This document shows positions 1-7,738 of a stretch of 30,707 bases of DNA, piece by piece. The position numbers and the translations under genes were made by a program. This stretch comes from DASVCS01 sp036381495. Its GTDB lineage: Bacteria > Gemmatimonadota > Gemmatimonadetes > Longimicrobiales > RSA9. The stretch is from the NCBI GenBank assembly GCA_036381495.1, contig DASVCS010000132.1:1-30707 (forward strand), given 5' to 3'. The notes beneath the pieces were generated by a model. The model was given only the letters and a program-made list of their open reading frames with translations, ran no database searches and was not told the DNA's origin. Each line of letters opens with the position of its first letter. The stretch's first letter is position 1.

Positions 1-3000
1 CGGCCGCGCACCCGCCTCCACTCCCACCCGCCGCACCTCGCCCGCCTGCCGCCACGCCTCCCGCGGATCGCTCTCCATCAGCAGCCGTGCCCGCTCCAGT
101 TGCATGCGCGAACGACAGAACACATCCCGGTCCTCGAATGCGGCAATCCCCCGCTCCAGCCGCGCCACCGCCCCCTCCCTGTCCCCCTCGGCCGCGGCAA
201 GGCGGGCGAGGAAGAGCTCGATGTAGGAGATGTCGTCCCCGAAGAACTCGGGACCCTTGTACGTGGCCAGGACGGCGGGACGGTACTGGCGGCCTTCATC
301 AAGATCTCCACGGGCAAGGGCACAGAGGCCGAGAATGCTGCGGGCCTTGAGATGGCAGAACCATGGGACCGAGCCTTCGTTCCACGAGAGCATGCGGTGG
401 GCAAGGGTGGCGGCTCTCTCCAATTGGTGCTGTTCGAAGCAGACAGATGACATGTTGCCATACGCGTAGACCAACGTGTCGACCGCTTGTTGCTGCTCCG
501 CAGTGCGGACGATTTCCTTGAAAATGACTTCCACTCGATCATAATCACCGCCCTCTGCCCACATTGCCAACAGGGCGATTTGAATGTCGTCGATCTCGCC
601 AGAATGCGCCGCGCGTTCCGCAATTCGCCGAGCGGTCGTCAGCTCCCGCTCCGCCGTACGTAGCCGGCCGGCGTAAAGCGCGATTTTTCCATGGGCAACC
701 ATTGCAGCCACGGTCGTCCACGGATCATCGATTTCGGCGGCCAGCTGCATCACCGGTTCGGCGCGCTTCAACGCCTCGGTTACGGATTGATATACGCCCA
801 TACCAACAATGGCATGCGCAAGCGTCCGCACACCTTCTGCGGTTCGCGTGAACTCGGCAGATGCACCCAACATTCTCGCCAGCAGCTTGACCATCAGATC
901 CCGGTCCCCGATGTCGTGCAGCACACGGACAAACGCCCGTAAGGCGTCTGACATCACTTGGATATCACCGAGCCTCTCAGCTGTGGCCATCAGGGCCTCC
1001 AAGCGGGCCAGTGGCTGGCGTATAGGTGGCGAACCCGTGACCTGCTGCACGACAATCCGGTTCAATTCCACCAAGACCTGACCCGCGATGTCGTTCATCT
1101 TCCGGTAATGATTCTCCAGTACCGAAAAATGTTCTTCCGCTTCCACGTAGCGAGCGCCACGGTGCAGCAACCGTGCGATCCGATCCCGGGCCATCACGGC
1201 CTCGGTGCCTCGGGCATTACGCAGTGCCAGACGGAGAAACGATTCCGCCTCGTTACGTGCGAACACGCGCTCGCTTGCCGCAGCAGCTTCCATCGCGTAC
1301 CGGTACGCCTGCTCGCGTTTTCCAGCTAGGTCGTAATGCAAGGCCAGGGTGCCGGGCGGTGCGCTCCCGGCACGATTGAGCACCTCCGCGGCTCGTGCAT
1401 GGAGGATCCGCCTCCGCGCCCCGCTGAGCGCGCGGTGCGCTGCCTCTCGCAGCAGGTCGTGCACGAACGACAGGTAGTGCGACTCGTCGTCAATGATCCC
1501 TTTCCGCTTCAATTCATCGAGCGCTCGCGCGAGGTCGCCTCCGGTCACGCCGCTCACGCCCTCGACGACTTCGAGCGACGCCTCCCTGCCGAGGACCGCG
1601 AGGCTGCTCATGACTTCCGTCGCCTCTCGACCCAGACCGCGACAGCGACTGTTGAGGAACTCCTCCACGGATTCTGGCACGAAGCCCTCCGGACCGACAC
1701 CCGCGTCGCCCGACCACTCCATCCCTGCCGGTGCCAGGCGCCCGTCGCCGAGCACCTTCAACATCTCCAGGATGAGGAACGGCCGACCGCCGACCTTGCG
1801 CCCGATCCATTCGCGTGTCGGCTCCGCAATGCGCACGTTCTTTCGGTTCTCGTAGGAATCGATCAGTGCCGTGATGCTCGCCGGATCGAGTTCGGGCAGC
1901 GGCAGGTATCGGATGCGTGCCCGATCCCCCTGCCGGGATCGAAGACTCGCCAACTCGGAATCCGCCTCCACCTCCTCGGTCCGGAGGGCGGCGAGGATCA
2001 GCACCGGCGAGGCGTGCAGTCTGCGAGCGAGATAGTGGACGAGAGCCACCGTCGAATCATCCGCCCAATGGAGGTCGTCGATGAATAGGATGACCGGCCC
2101 GGGGCGCCCGATCGCCATCAGCAGTTGGGCAATGCCCTCGAACAACCGTCGGCGCGCGCCCTCGCCCTCCAGGGAACCGGCCGGTCGATCGCTGGATTCG
2201 GTGCGGAACTCGGGGAGGAGTTCGCCAACCACCCCGGACCACGCCGGAGACAGGGCATCGAGGTCTTCCGGCCGCACACCGCTCAGGAGCGCGTCAGTAA
2301 CCCCACTGTACGGGATCCGGCGCTCCGCCGCGTAGCAACGCCCACGGAGGATGCGAGCGCCCTGGAGCACGGCCCACCGCAGGAAGTGGCGGCAGAAGCG
2401 GGTCTTGCCGATCCCGGCCTCGCCCGAGACGATCACGGTCCGGCCATCGCCCGCGCCAACGGAGCGCCAGTCGTCCCGAAGCGATCGGAACTCGTCGACG
2501 CGGCCGACGAAGCTCGTCAGGAACCCGTCGTCGCTTTCCTCCGGCGCTGCCGGTAGGACGAGCGTCGGGGCGACGAGCCGGCCCCCCAACTCGGCACTCT
2601 CCGCACTCGGTCCCCGGCCGAGCTCGCGCCGGAGCAACGCCTCCAATCGCTGATACTCCGCAATGGCCCTCGCCTGGTCTCCGCTCGCCGCGATCGCCGC
2701 GATCCGCGCCCGGTGCACGCCCTCATCGAAGGCATCGAATTCGAGCAAGCGGCTCGCGACACGCTCGACTTCCAACCAATCGCCGCGTGTCTCCGCCGCC
2801 GCGAGCAGATGCCGCAAGACCTGACGCGCGAGCCGCTCGAGATCGTCGCGCTGCTCCTCCTGCCACGCCTGCCACGGCGCCGCTCCGCTCAGCCAGAATC
2901 CGTCCAGGAACGGTCCCCGATAGCGCGCCGCCGCCACCGCGAATGCCTCCGCGGCTACCGCCTCGCGGAACGCCAGCACATCCGCAGAGACGGCGCCCTC

Positions 3001-3267
3001 CTCCAACCACAGCTCCTCGCCCACGGTACGGATCGGGAGCCCCGGCAAGCATTTGCGCAGCCCGTAGAGCGTCTGGCTGAGCGAGTGCCGGCCACGCGAC
3101 AGCGGCGCATCCTCCCACCACAGCCCGGCCAACTGCTCGCGACGGAACGATTGCCCCGGATGCACGGCCAGGTACACCAGCAGCGCCTGCTGCTTGCGCC
3201 CGCTCAGCGGCACATGCTCGCCATCCACTCGAACGGATAGTTCACCGAGCGTCCGGAGTTCGATCAC
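1..3267 (-). CDS. SARP/BTAD-type transcriptional regulator with AAA ATPase and TPR-like repeats (3' end outside window)
   Basis: The frame is open for 1089 codons from a GTG at 3267 to the left edge. The N-terminus (about residues 1-95) looks like the winged-helix DNA-binding domain of SARP regulators (IELRTLGELSVRVDG, then SGRKQQALLVYLAVHPG). It is followed by a helical BTAD region to about 250 ending in an EYQRLEALLRRELG segment. A P-loop ATPase follows, with Walker A GEAGIGKT at 282-289 and Walker B VILFIDDLHWAD at 392-403. The rest, from about 600, is helical and TPR-like. This architecture is typical of large ATP-dependent activators that sense a ligand through the ATPase/TPR part. The target is unknown. 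The GTG is favoured because it opens the conserved domain; the ribosome site is only a G-rich tract. It diverges from the AraC-type gene at 3424 across 156 bp, so the two may share control. The C-terminus cannot be assessed. Confidence 0.85.
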   Translation of the reverse strand, partial: MIELRTLGELSVRVDGEHVPLSGRKQQALLVYLAVHPGQSFRREQLAGLWWEDAPLSRGRHSLSQTLYGLRKCLPGLPIRTVGEELWLEEGAVSADVLAFREAVAAEAFAVAAARYRGPFLDGFWLSGAAPWQAWQEEQRDDLERLARQVLRHLLAAAETRGDWLEVERVASRLLEFDAFDEGVHRARIAAIAASGDQARAIAEYQRLEALLRRELGRGPSAESAELGGRLVAPTLVLPAAPEESDDGFLTSFVGRVDEFRSLRDDWRSVGAGDGRTVIVSGEAGIGKTRFCRHFLRWAVLQGARILRGRCYAAERRIPYSGVTDALLSGVRPEDLDALSPAWSGVVGELLPEFRTESSDRPAGSLEGEGARRRLFEGIAQLLMAIGRPGPVILFIDDLHWADDSTVALVHYLARRLHASPVLILAALRTEEVEADSELASLRSRQGDRARIRYLPLPELDPASITALIDSYENRKNVRIAEPTREWIGRKVGGRPFLILEMLKVLGDGRLAPAGMEWSGDAGVGPEGFVPESVEEFLNSRCRGLGREATEVMSSLAVLGREASLEVVEGVSGVTGGDLARALDELKRKGIIDDESHYLSFVHDLLREAAHRALSGARRRILHARAAEVLNRAGSAPPGTLALHYDLAGKREQAYRYAMEAAAASERVFARNEAESFLRLALRNARGTEAVMARDRIARLLHRGARYVEAEEHFSVLENHYRKMNDIAGQVLVELNRIVVQQVTGSPPIRQPLARLEALMATAERLGDIQVMSDALRAFVRVLHDIGDRDLMVKLLARMLGASAEFTRTAEGVRTLAHAIVGMGVYQSVTEALKRAEPVMQLAAEIDDPWTTVAAMVAHGKIALYAGRLRTAERELTTARRIAERAAHSGEIDDIQIALLAMWAEGGDYDRVEVIFKEIVRTAEQQQAVDTLVYAYGNMSSVCFEQHQLERAATLAHRMLSWNEGSVPWFCHLKARSILGLCALARGDLDEGRQYRPAVLATYKGPEFFGDDISYIELFLARLAAAEGDREGAVARLERGIAAFEDRDVFCRSRMQLERARLLMESDPREAWRQAGEVRRVGVEAGARP

Positions 3268-3423
3268 GGTTCCGCCCCGTTCGGTCGGATCCTACGCAGC
3301 GCGCCGCGTCCGTACGCGCCCGCGAATCCATGATGACAGTCGCGATGACGGATCGATGATAGCCGCACCCTACCATGCGCCGCCCAGACCGTTGTTCTCA
3401 TTCACCGCTCTCCGGAGGTTGGC

Positions 3424-4362
3424 ATGGGCATCGTGCTGAGCCGTCAACCCGACACTCGACTCGCGCTCTTCGCGCCGCCGTACGAGCGCCTGTCGCCGAT
3501 CGACATCTCCTGGACTCCGCCGACCCTGCCACCGCGTGGGCTGGCCCTCGTCTGGTGGCTGGCCGACGGCAGCGAACAGGAAGACCAGTTCCAGTGGCTC
3601 TACGAGCGGCCGCACGGGCTGCCGGTCTTCATCGTCCTCCCGCCACCGGACGACCTGAAGCGGGCACTCCCGTTGCTCCGCTACGTCAATGCGGTCGACC
3701 CCAGGTCCGTGCTGCCCAGCGGGAGGATCGTCACGCCGTCGTACCTCCGCGATCTGCTCAGAGCACCGCCGCGGCATTTCTCGAGCGCCGTGACCGGGTA
3801 CCTGACCCGCCGGGGATTGCTGCCGCCCGACAAGGTTCGCAACGACGTCCGCAAGATCTTCGGCGCCGTCCCCCAGACGACGAGCATCACAGACCTCGCG
3901 CGCCGTCTCTACACCTCGCGACGCACGCTCGGGCGCCGCTTCGATGCCGCCGGCCTGCCCGTGCCGTCACACTGGTTGCAGTTCGCCCGGCTGCTCCACA
4001 CCATCCTGCGGCTCCACAACGACAGCTCTGCGTTGTTCCGCCTCGCCCCCCGCGCCGGCTACCCCGACGGGTTCACGCTGAGCAACCAGATGAAGCGGTT
4101 CCTCGGTTGCAGACCGACCGAGATCCGCGGTCTCTTCGGCTGGGAGTGGATCATCGAAACGTGGATCCGGCGAGAAGCCCGGACCGGTGGGATCGACCCC
4201 GATCGCTACCGGGCAACGGTCGAGGTCTACCTCGACGAGTCCCGGGGGGACGATCCCGACGCCTCACCAGGGCCAGGGCCCCTCCGTCTGCATCGGGAAG
4301 CCCCGTCGGATGCCGGCGTGTCCGCCGCGGCCCCCGACACGGAGCGCAGTATGCTTCTCTAG
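3424..4362 (+). CDS. AraC-family-like transcriptional regulator
   Basis: A 312-residue protein. The first 140 residues match no domain I recognise; there is no cupin-like pattern. The two helix-turn-helix units of an AraC DNA-binding domain lie at about 154-176 (SITDLARRLYTSRRTLGRRF) and 202-235, where AGYPDGFTLSNQMKRFLG is the conserved second-helix region preceding a PTEIR box. A tail of about 70 residues rich in Pro, Asp and Gly follows and is probably disordered. The start is well supported by GGAGG at 3414-3418, five bases before the ATG. The unusual N-terminus suggests that the sensed signal differs from that of sugar-responsive AraC proteins. It is divergent from the large ATPase regulator and convergent with the HD-GYP gene. 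The assignment to the HTH fold is secure; the function is not known. Confidence 0.82.
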   Translation: MGIVLSRQPDTRLALFAPPYERLSPIDISWTPPTLPPRGLALVWWLADGSEQEDQFQWLYERPHGLPVFIVLPPPDDLKRALPLLRYVNAVDPRSVLPSGRIVTPSYLRDLLRAPPRHFSSAVTGYLTRRGLLPPDKVRNDVRKIFGAVPQTTSITDLARRLYTSRRTLGRRFDAAGLPVPSHWLQFARLLHTILRLHNDSSALFRLAPRAGYPDGFTLSNQMKRFLGCRPTEIRGLFGWEWIIETWIRREARTGGIDPDRYRATVEVYLDESRGDDPDASPGPGPLRLHREAPSDAGVSAAAPDTERSMLL

Positions 4363-4414
4363 AAGAAAATGGTTGGACCCGCTGCTTGCAATAGCAATAT
4401 GGGCCAATCTGAAG

Positions 4415-5734
4415 TCACAGCGAGCCCGCCGGCTCGGGCGTGCGGGCCGCTGTGGCATCCTCCTCGATCATCGCCGCCACACGGTTGATCGTGTCGAGAC
4501 GCACGATCGCCTCCGCGATCTCGGGGTCGAACTGGCTGCCGGCGCAACGGCGGACCTCCTCGGCTACCTGTTCAACGGTCAACGCGGGCCGGTACGGACG
4601 GTCCGAGAGCATGGCATCGATCGAGTCGCACAGCATGATGATGCGCGCGGCGAGCGGGATCTCTTTCCCACGGAGCCCGTCGGGATAGCCGCGGCCGTCG
4701 TAGCGCTCGTGGTGGTGCCGGACGCCGCGGATCACCTCCTCGGGGAAGGAGCTGAGTCCCTCGAGCATCTGCGCGCCCTTGATGGCGTGCGTTCGGATGA
4801 TCGCCGTCTCCTCCTCGGTGAGCGCTGTCGGTTTTCGGATGATGGATGCGTAGATGGCGTCCGTCTTCCCCACGTCGTGCAGCAGTGCCGCTGTCTCGAC
4901 CTGCTCGACCTTCCGGCGGGAGAACCCGAGGTCCTCGGCGATCGCACGCGCGATCCTCGATACGCGCAGCGAATGGCCGGACGTGTACGGGTCACGCGTC
5001 TCGATCGTCTTGACGAGAACGCGAAGAAGGTCCTGGTTGGCATGCTGGAGCTGGATCTTGGAGAGGTAGGAGTACCGGATGAGGAGGAGAGGCAACACCA
5101 TGAGCATGAGGCCGCCGATGTACATCTGGTTGTAGAGTACCGCGGCAAAGACGGCTACTGGGCTAGCAAGCAGATTGTAGAACAGATTGCTTCCAGCCGG
5201 ACCGATTAAGTTTCGCAGGACCGTGAACGGCTTTTCCTTTTGACGCAGTACAAACAAGTAACCGACGACAGATGTATTTGCCAAAAAGAACGTCAACGCT
5301 AAAGCGAGAAATGCGAACAAGTGTATAGATCCTGCGCTTGTACGGCTGATTAGCGAAGCTGCGCTGGTAGCCGCATAGACCGAAACAACTGCTTGCGATA
5401 CATTGAAACTCACGATCCATGGCACACGTTTGCGAAATGAGATCTGTGTCACAAGCTCCGCCCCACCCATCGTGAGGACGGCTATACCAGGAGGGAAAAC
5501 AATGCAGCACGCAAGCAACGGGATGAAAGCGAGAGACGAAAGAGCGGCCTTATGTGAGCCAAGTGCAAAGGTGATCGCCAGCGCATCGGACAGAACGTAG
5601 AGTCCTACAAACGCAAGAATGCCGGCCCAGTCGTGCGGCGTCAATTGCGCGACTTGGCGCCACGGTGAAGCCGCGATTATTGCCACCGCACCGGCTGTGA
5701 TACAGAGGACGAATAGATACGCGCGTCTGTTCAT
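4415..5734 (-). CDS. Membrane-anchored HD-GYP domain protein (probable cyclic-di-GMP phosphodiesterase)
   Basis: A 439-residue protein. Residues 1-225 form about six to seven hydrophobic segments, a membrane sensor module of unassigned family. Residues 235-415 form an HD-GYP domain with ETRDPYTSGHSLRVSR near 245, LLHDVGK (H286, D287), the HHERYDGRGYPDGL signature near 341-354 and LCDSIDAMLSDRPYR after it. HD-GYP enzymes hydrolyse cyclic di-GMP, and the metal-binding His/Asp residues and the GYP triplet are all present, so activity is likely. Base composition changes inside the gene: the first 190 codons (above about 5160) are clearly less GC-rich than the rest. The start ATG has no strong ribosome site. 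A possible small membrane peptide gene lies 28 bp upstream on the same strand. Confidence 0.9.
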   Translation of the reverse strand: MNRRAYLFVLCITAGAVAIIAASPWRQVAQLTPHDWAGILAFVGLYVLSDALAITFALGSHKAALSSLAFIPLLACCIVFPPGIAVLTMGGAELVTQISFRKRVPWIVSFNVSQAVVSVYAATSAASLISRTSAGSIHLFAFLALALTFFLANTSVVGYLFVLRQKEKPFTVLRNLIGPAGSNLFYNLLASPVAVFAAVLYNQMYIGGLMLMVLPLLLIRYSYLSKIQLQHANQDLLRVLVKTIETRDPYTSGHSLRVSRIARAIAEDLGFSRRKVEQVETAALLHDVGKTDAIYASIIRKPTALTEEETAIIRTHAIKGAQMLEGLSSFPEEVIRGVRHHHERYDGRGYPDGLRGKEIPLAARIIMLCDSIDAMLSDRPYRPALTVEQVAEEVRRCAGSQFDPEIAEAIVRLDTINRVAAMIEEDATAARTPEPAGSL

Positions 5735-5762
5735 GGATAGATTTGGAGCCCCAATCCAGCAA

Positions 5763-5840
5763 CTATTCTGCGACCCTCAGGTAGCCAAGCGCCAGCACAC
5801 TCACAAGCGCACTGATGAAACTAAACAAGGCCGAAAACAC
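5763..5840 (-). CDS. Possible 25-residue membrane micropeptide upstream of the HD-GYP gene
   Basis: A short minus-strand frame opens at a GTG. A GGAGG ribosome site lies nine bases upstream (5850-5854). The product would be almost wholly one hydrophobic helix (FSALFSFISALVSVLALGY) ending RVAE, with its TAG stop 28 bp before the HD-GYP start. It was identified only from the strong ribosome site, the single-helix pattern and the position; a 78-base frame can arise by chance. If real, it would be a co-transcribed small membrane partner or a leader peptide for the membrane phosphodiesterase. The alternative ATG directly after the ribosome site reads only eight codons. Confidence 0.25.
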   Translation of the reverse strand: MFSALFSFISALVSVLALGYLRVAE

Positions 5841-6947
5841 CCAGCATCACCTCCCTTCGGAGTGCATCGACCTCGGGTTCCGCTAGGACGAGGCCGTGTC
5901 GGCTCCGCTGACCGCTGAGGTTTCGCTACTTCGCTGGGGCTTCGCTAAGCGGGACGGGGGCTCCTTTGTCTCGGGTGATCGCCCGGCGGAATGCCGCTGC
6001 GCAGGTCCGGCCATGCACGCTGGCGCGGTGAATGGCCGGGGCGGCGCTCCCGGGCGCTTCTCCTATCATCCTACTAACGCCGGCACCGGTCGGGAGGTTC
6101 ACACCACGACCCGCGCCGGGGACGCATGGCGCGACTTGCGCTGAGGTGGTGCGCGGATACACGAGGGTCGCCGTGTGCCCTGCCGGCACGGAGTAGAGGG
6201 CGGCGAAACCGGTTCGTGCGTTCATCCCGGGTACCAGCGGATGCCATCGATCAACGGTGCCGGCCGCAGCTCGTCGCGACGCCTGCGTGCCCGCATTGGT
6301 TTTCCAGCTCCCCCTACGTCGGGGGTCGTGTGGCTCGTCGTCGCCGCAACGCAAAGGTGAGTTGGCGGAAGGACAAGGATGCATCGCGTCCTTGATGATG
6401 TCAAGCGGGACGGCCGCGCGTCGTGGAGCCCGCGCCATACCGGAGCGGGAAACCGCCGGCGTCTGCGGGGTATTCACTCAAGACGTAACTTGTTGCCACT
6501 ACCTATCTTAATGCATGCGACCGACACGTGGGCGTCGCGCGGCGCGGACACGACACCGGCGCGCCGGCCGGCGCGCTCGCCTGACCGTCAGCGGCGGCCA
6601 TCGAGTGGCCGGCGGATCATGACCTCACGCAGCCGTCGCTGCGCGAGGCGATCTCGCCTTGCGGCAAGCATGACGAGCGCGGCGCGCACCGCGACGTGGA
6701 CCACGGCTGGAGCCTCGGCCGGGGCAACGGAGCGTCGTCGCATGAAATTCGGCGAAGCGCTCGTGTTTCCCCATCAGCGGAGGCGGGTGTCTCCCGTAGT
6801 CACCCTGCTGTGGAAACGGAGGCTTGCTTCGGACACGGGAGCGAGCGGAACGGGCGGGCGCGCGCGAGCGAGTGGCCGCGGTCGCGCACGGAAACACGTC
6901 CGCCGGAGCGCTGCCGGTCGAGGAGGATCTGGCGTTGGGAGGCGTAG
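5841..6947. other. 1.1-kb stretch with no convincing gene
   Basis: Open frames on both strands here (up to 183 codons on minus, 5926-6477) are rich in Arg, Ala and Pro, show no recognisable motif and lack ribosome sites, so I do not call them. What is visible is a perfect 18-bp palindrome at 6559-6576, a short hairpin with CAAGGA/TCCTTG arms around 6375-6395, and an AT-richer patch at 6480-6520 containing TAACTT at 6486-6491. That hexamer matches the -10 box of other promoters in this window, although the -35 region before it is poor. The stretch could be decayed sequence or carry a non-coding transcript. Confidence 0.5.
6559..6576. repeat. Perfect 18-bp palindrome
   Basis: GCGCGCCGGCCGGCGCGC reads identically on both strands. 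It sits in the gene-free stretch upstream of the SWIM gene. It may be an operator-like or cruciform site, or simply a product of GC-rich composition. Confidence 0.6.
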
Positions 6948-7286
6948 ATGATGGAGAGACCGGGGATTCCGGCACGGATCGATCTGCACGCGGCCGGCGG
7001 AGTGGATCCGCAGCGCCTCGAGCGTTCATTGGGACTGCACGTGCGCAGGGTCGGCCGGGGCCGCTACAGGGTCTGGGGCGGCCGGGAGCCGCACTGGGTA
7101 GACCTCTACACCCGGCGGCTGCCGCGTTGCGACTGCGGCGACCATCTCTGGCGGGAGCGGGTCTGCAAGCACATCCTGGCGGTGATGCTCCGGGAAGGGG
7201 ATGAGCGGGTGATCGGCGCCGTCGGCCGGCTGGTTTCGCGACTGCGGCTCGAAGCGCGGCGGGAGCGACGTCGCCGGCGGGATTAG
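6948..7286 (+). CDS. SWIM zinc-finger protein
   Basis: A 112-residue basic protein carrying the SWIM signature CxC-x9-CxH: C61 and C63 in RCDCGDHLW, then C73 and H75 in VCKHILAVML. SWIM domains bind zinc and mediate DNA or protein contacts. In bacteria they occur with SNF2-type helicases, but no helicase is next to this gene, so it may be a free-standing accessory protein. The C-terminal 20 residues are strongly Arg-rich. GGGAGG at 6937-6942, five bases before the first of two adjacent ATGs, fixes the start. The TAG stop falls within a TTAG that begins what looks like a decayed copy of the local 97-bp element. Confidence 0.8.
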   Translation: MMERPGIPARIDLHAAGGVDPQRLERSLGLHVRRVGRGRYRVWGGREPHWVDLYTRRLPRCDCGDHLWRERVCKHILAVMLREGDERVIGAVGRLVSRLRLEARRERRRRRD

Positions 7287-7379
7287 AGCCGTGCGCCCGC
7301 CGGTTCGGAGTTGCCGGGGCGTTCGCGGGGCTCAGCCCGGCGGTCTATAGGGCTCCAAACCGACGCGGCCGCCCGCGAG
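7283..7379 (+). repeat. Decayed copy of the 97-bp CTAG-bounded element (uncertain)
   Basis: It begins TTAGAGCCGTG, over the SWIM stop codon, and carries GGTTCGGAGT about 20 bases in and GGCTCCAAACC about 25 bases from the far end. These resemble the paired TTCGGAGTCGC/GCGGCTCCGAA cores of the better copies. The middle diverges and the right end lacks CTAG, so this copy is tentative. Confidence 0.35.
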
Positions 7380-7465
7380 CGTTCGTCCGTCGGTCCAGGG
7401 GCGCTCCCGCCGCGCTGCACACTCGCAACGCGCGTGCGGGGCCTCGGACGGATGCGACAGCGGTT

Positions 7466-7562
7466 CTAGAGCAGTGTCGCGCCACTGTCGGAGTCGTACG
7501 TGCCGGCCGACCGAGCGCAGCGACGGCGGCGCGGCTCCGAAACCGAGGGCGAACCGCGCTGG
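7466..7562 (+). repeat. 97-bp CTAG-bounded inverted-repeat element, copy 1
   Basis: Starts CTAGAGCAGTGTCGCGCC and ends CTGG. It holds the paired cores CGGAGTCG (about 7489-7496) and GCGGCTCCGAA (about 7531-7541), which can fold on each other. It aligns end to end, at identical length, with copies at 9463-9559 (inverted) and 12756-12852. It lies upstream of the uncharacterised gene at 7739 in the opposite orientation to the copy that follows that gene. Confidence 0.75.
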
Positions 7563-7678
7563 CCTGCTCCACCCGCGAACACGGCGCCACCCGGTCGTCC
7601 CGCAAACGTTCGCGCGCGCGTGGACTTCCGGAGATCGGGCGTCAAAGACGCTCTGGCCCCCCATTCCGCCGGGCGAGG

Positions 7679-7708
7679 TTGCACGCCGCCCTGCGGGGAA
7701 GATAACAT
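7679..7708 (+). promoter_or_regulatory. Candidate sigma70-type promoter for the 7739 gene
   Basis: TTGCAC (7679-7684), an 18-base spacer, then TAACAT (7703-7708). Transcription would start near 7715, leaving a leader of about 24 bases that contains GGAGGA before the GTG at 7739. The -10 resembles the TAACTT boxes proposed elsewhere in the window. Confidence 0.45.
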
Positions 7709-7738
7709 TCCCGTACACGACTCCGGTGGAGGACGGCG

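Noticed and set aside
6120..6400. Group II intron or retroelement remnant in the gene-free stretch
   Set aside because: No domain V-like hairpin, no intron boundary motif and no reverse-transcriptase motif could be found.
5926..6477. 183-codon minus-strand open frame in the gene-free stretch
   Set aside because: Pro/Ala/Arg-rich with no recognisable motif, no ribosome site and no coding-like third-position pattern.
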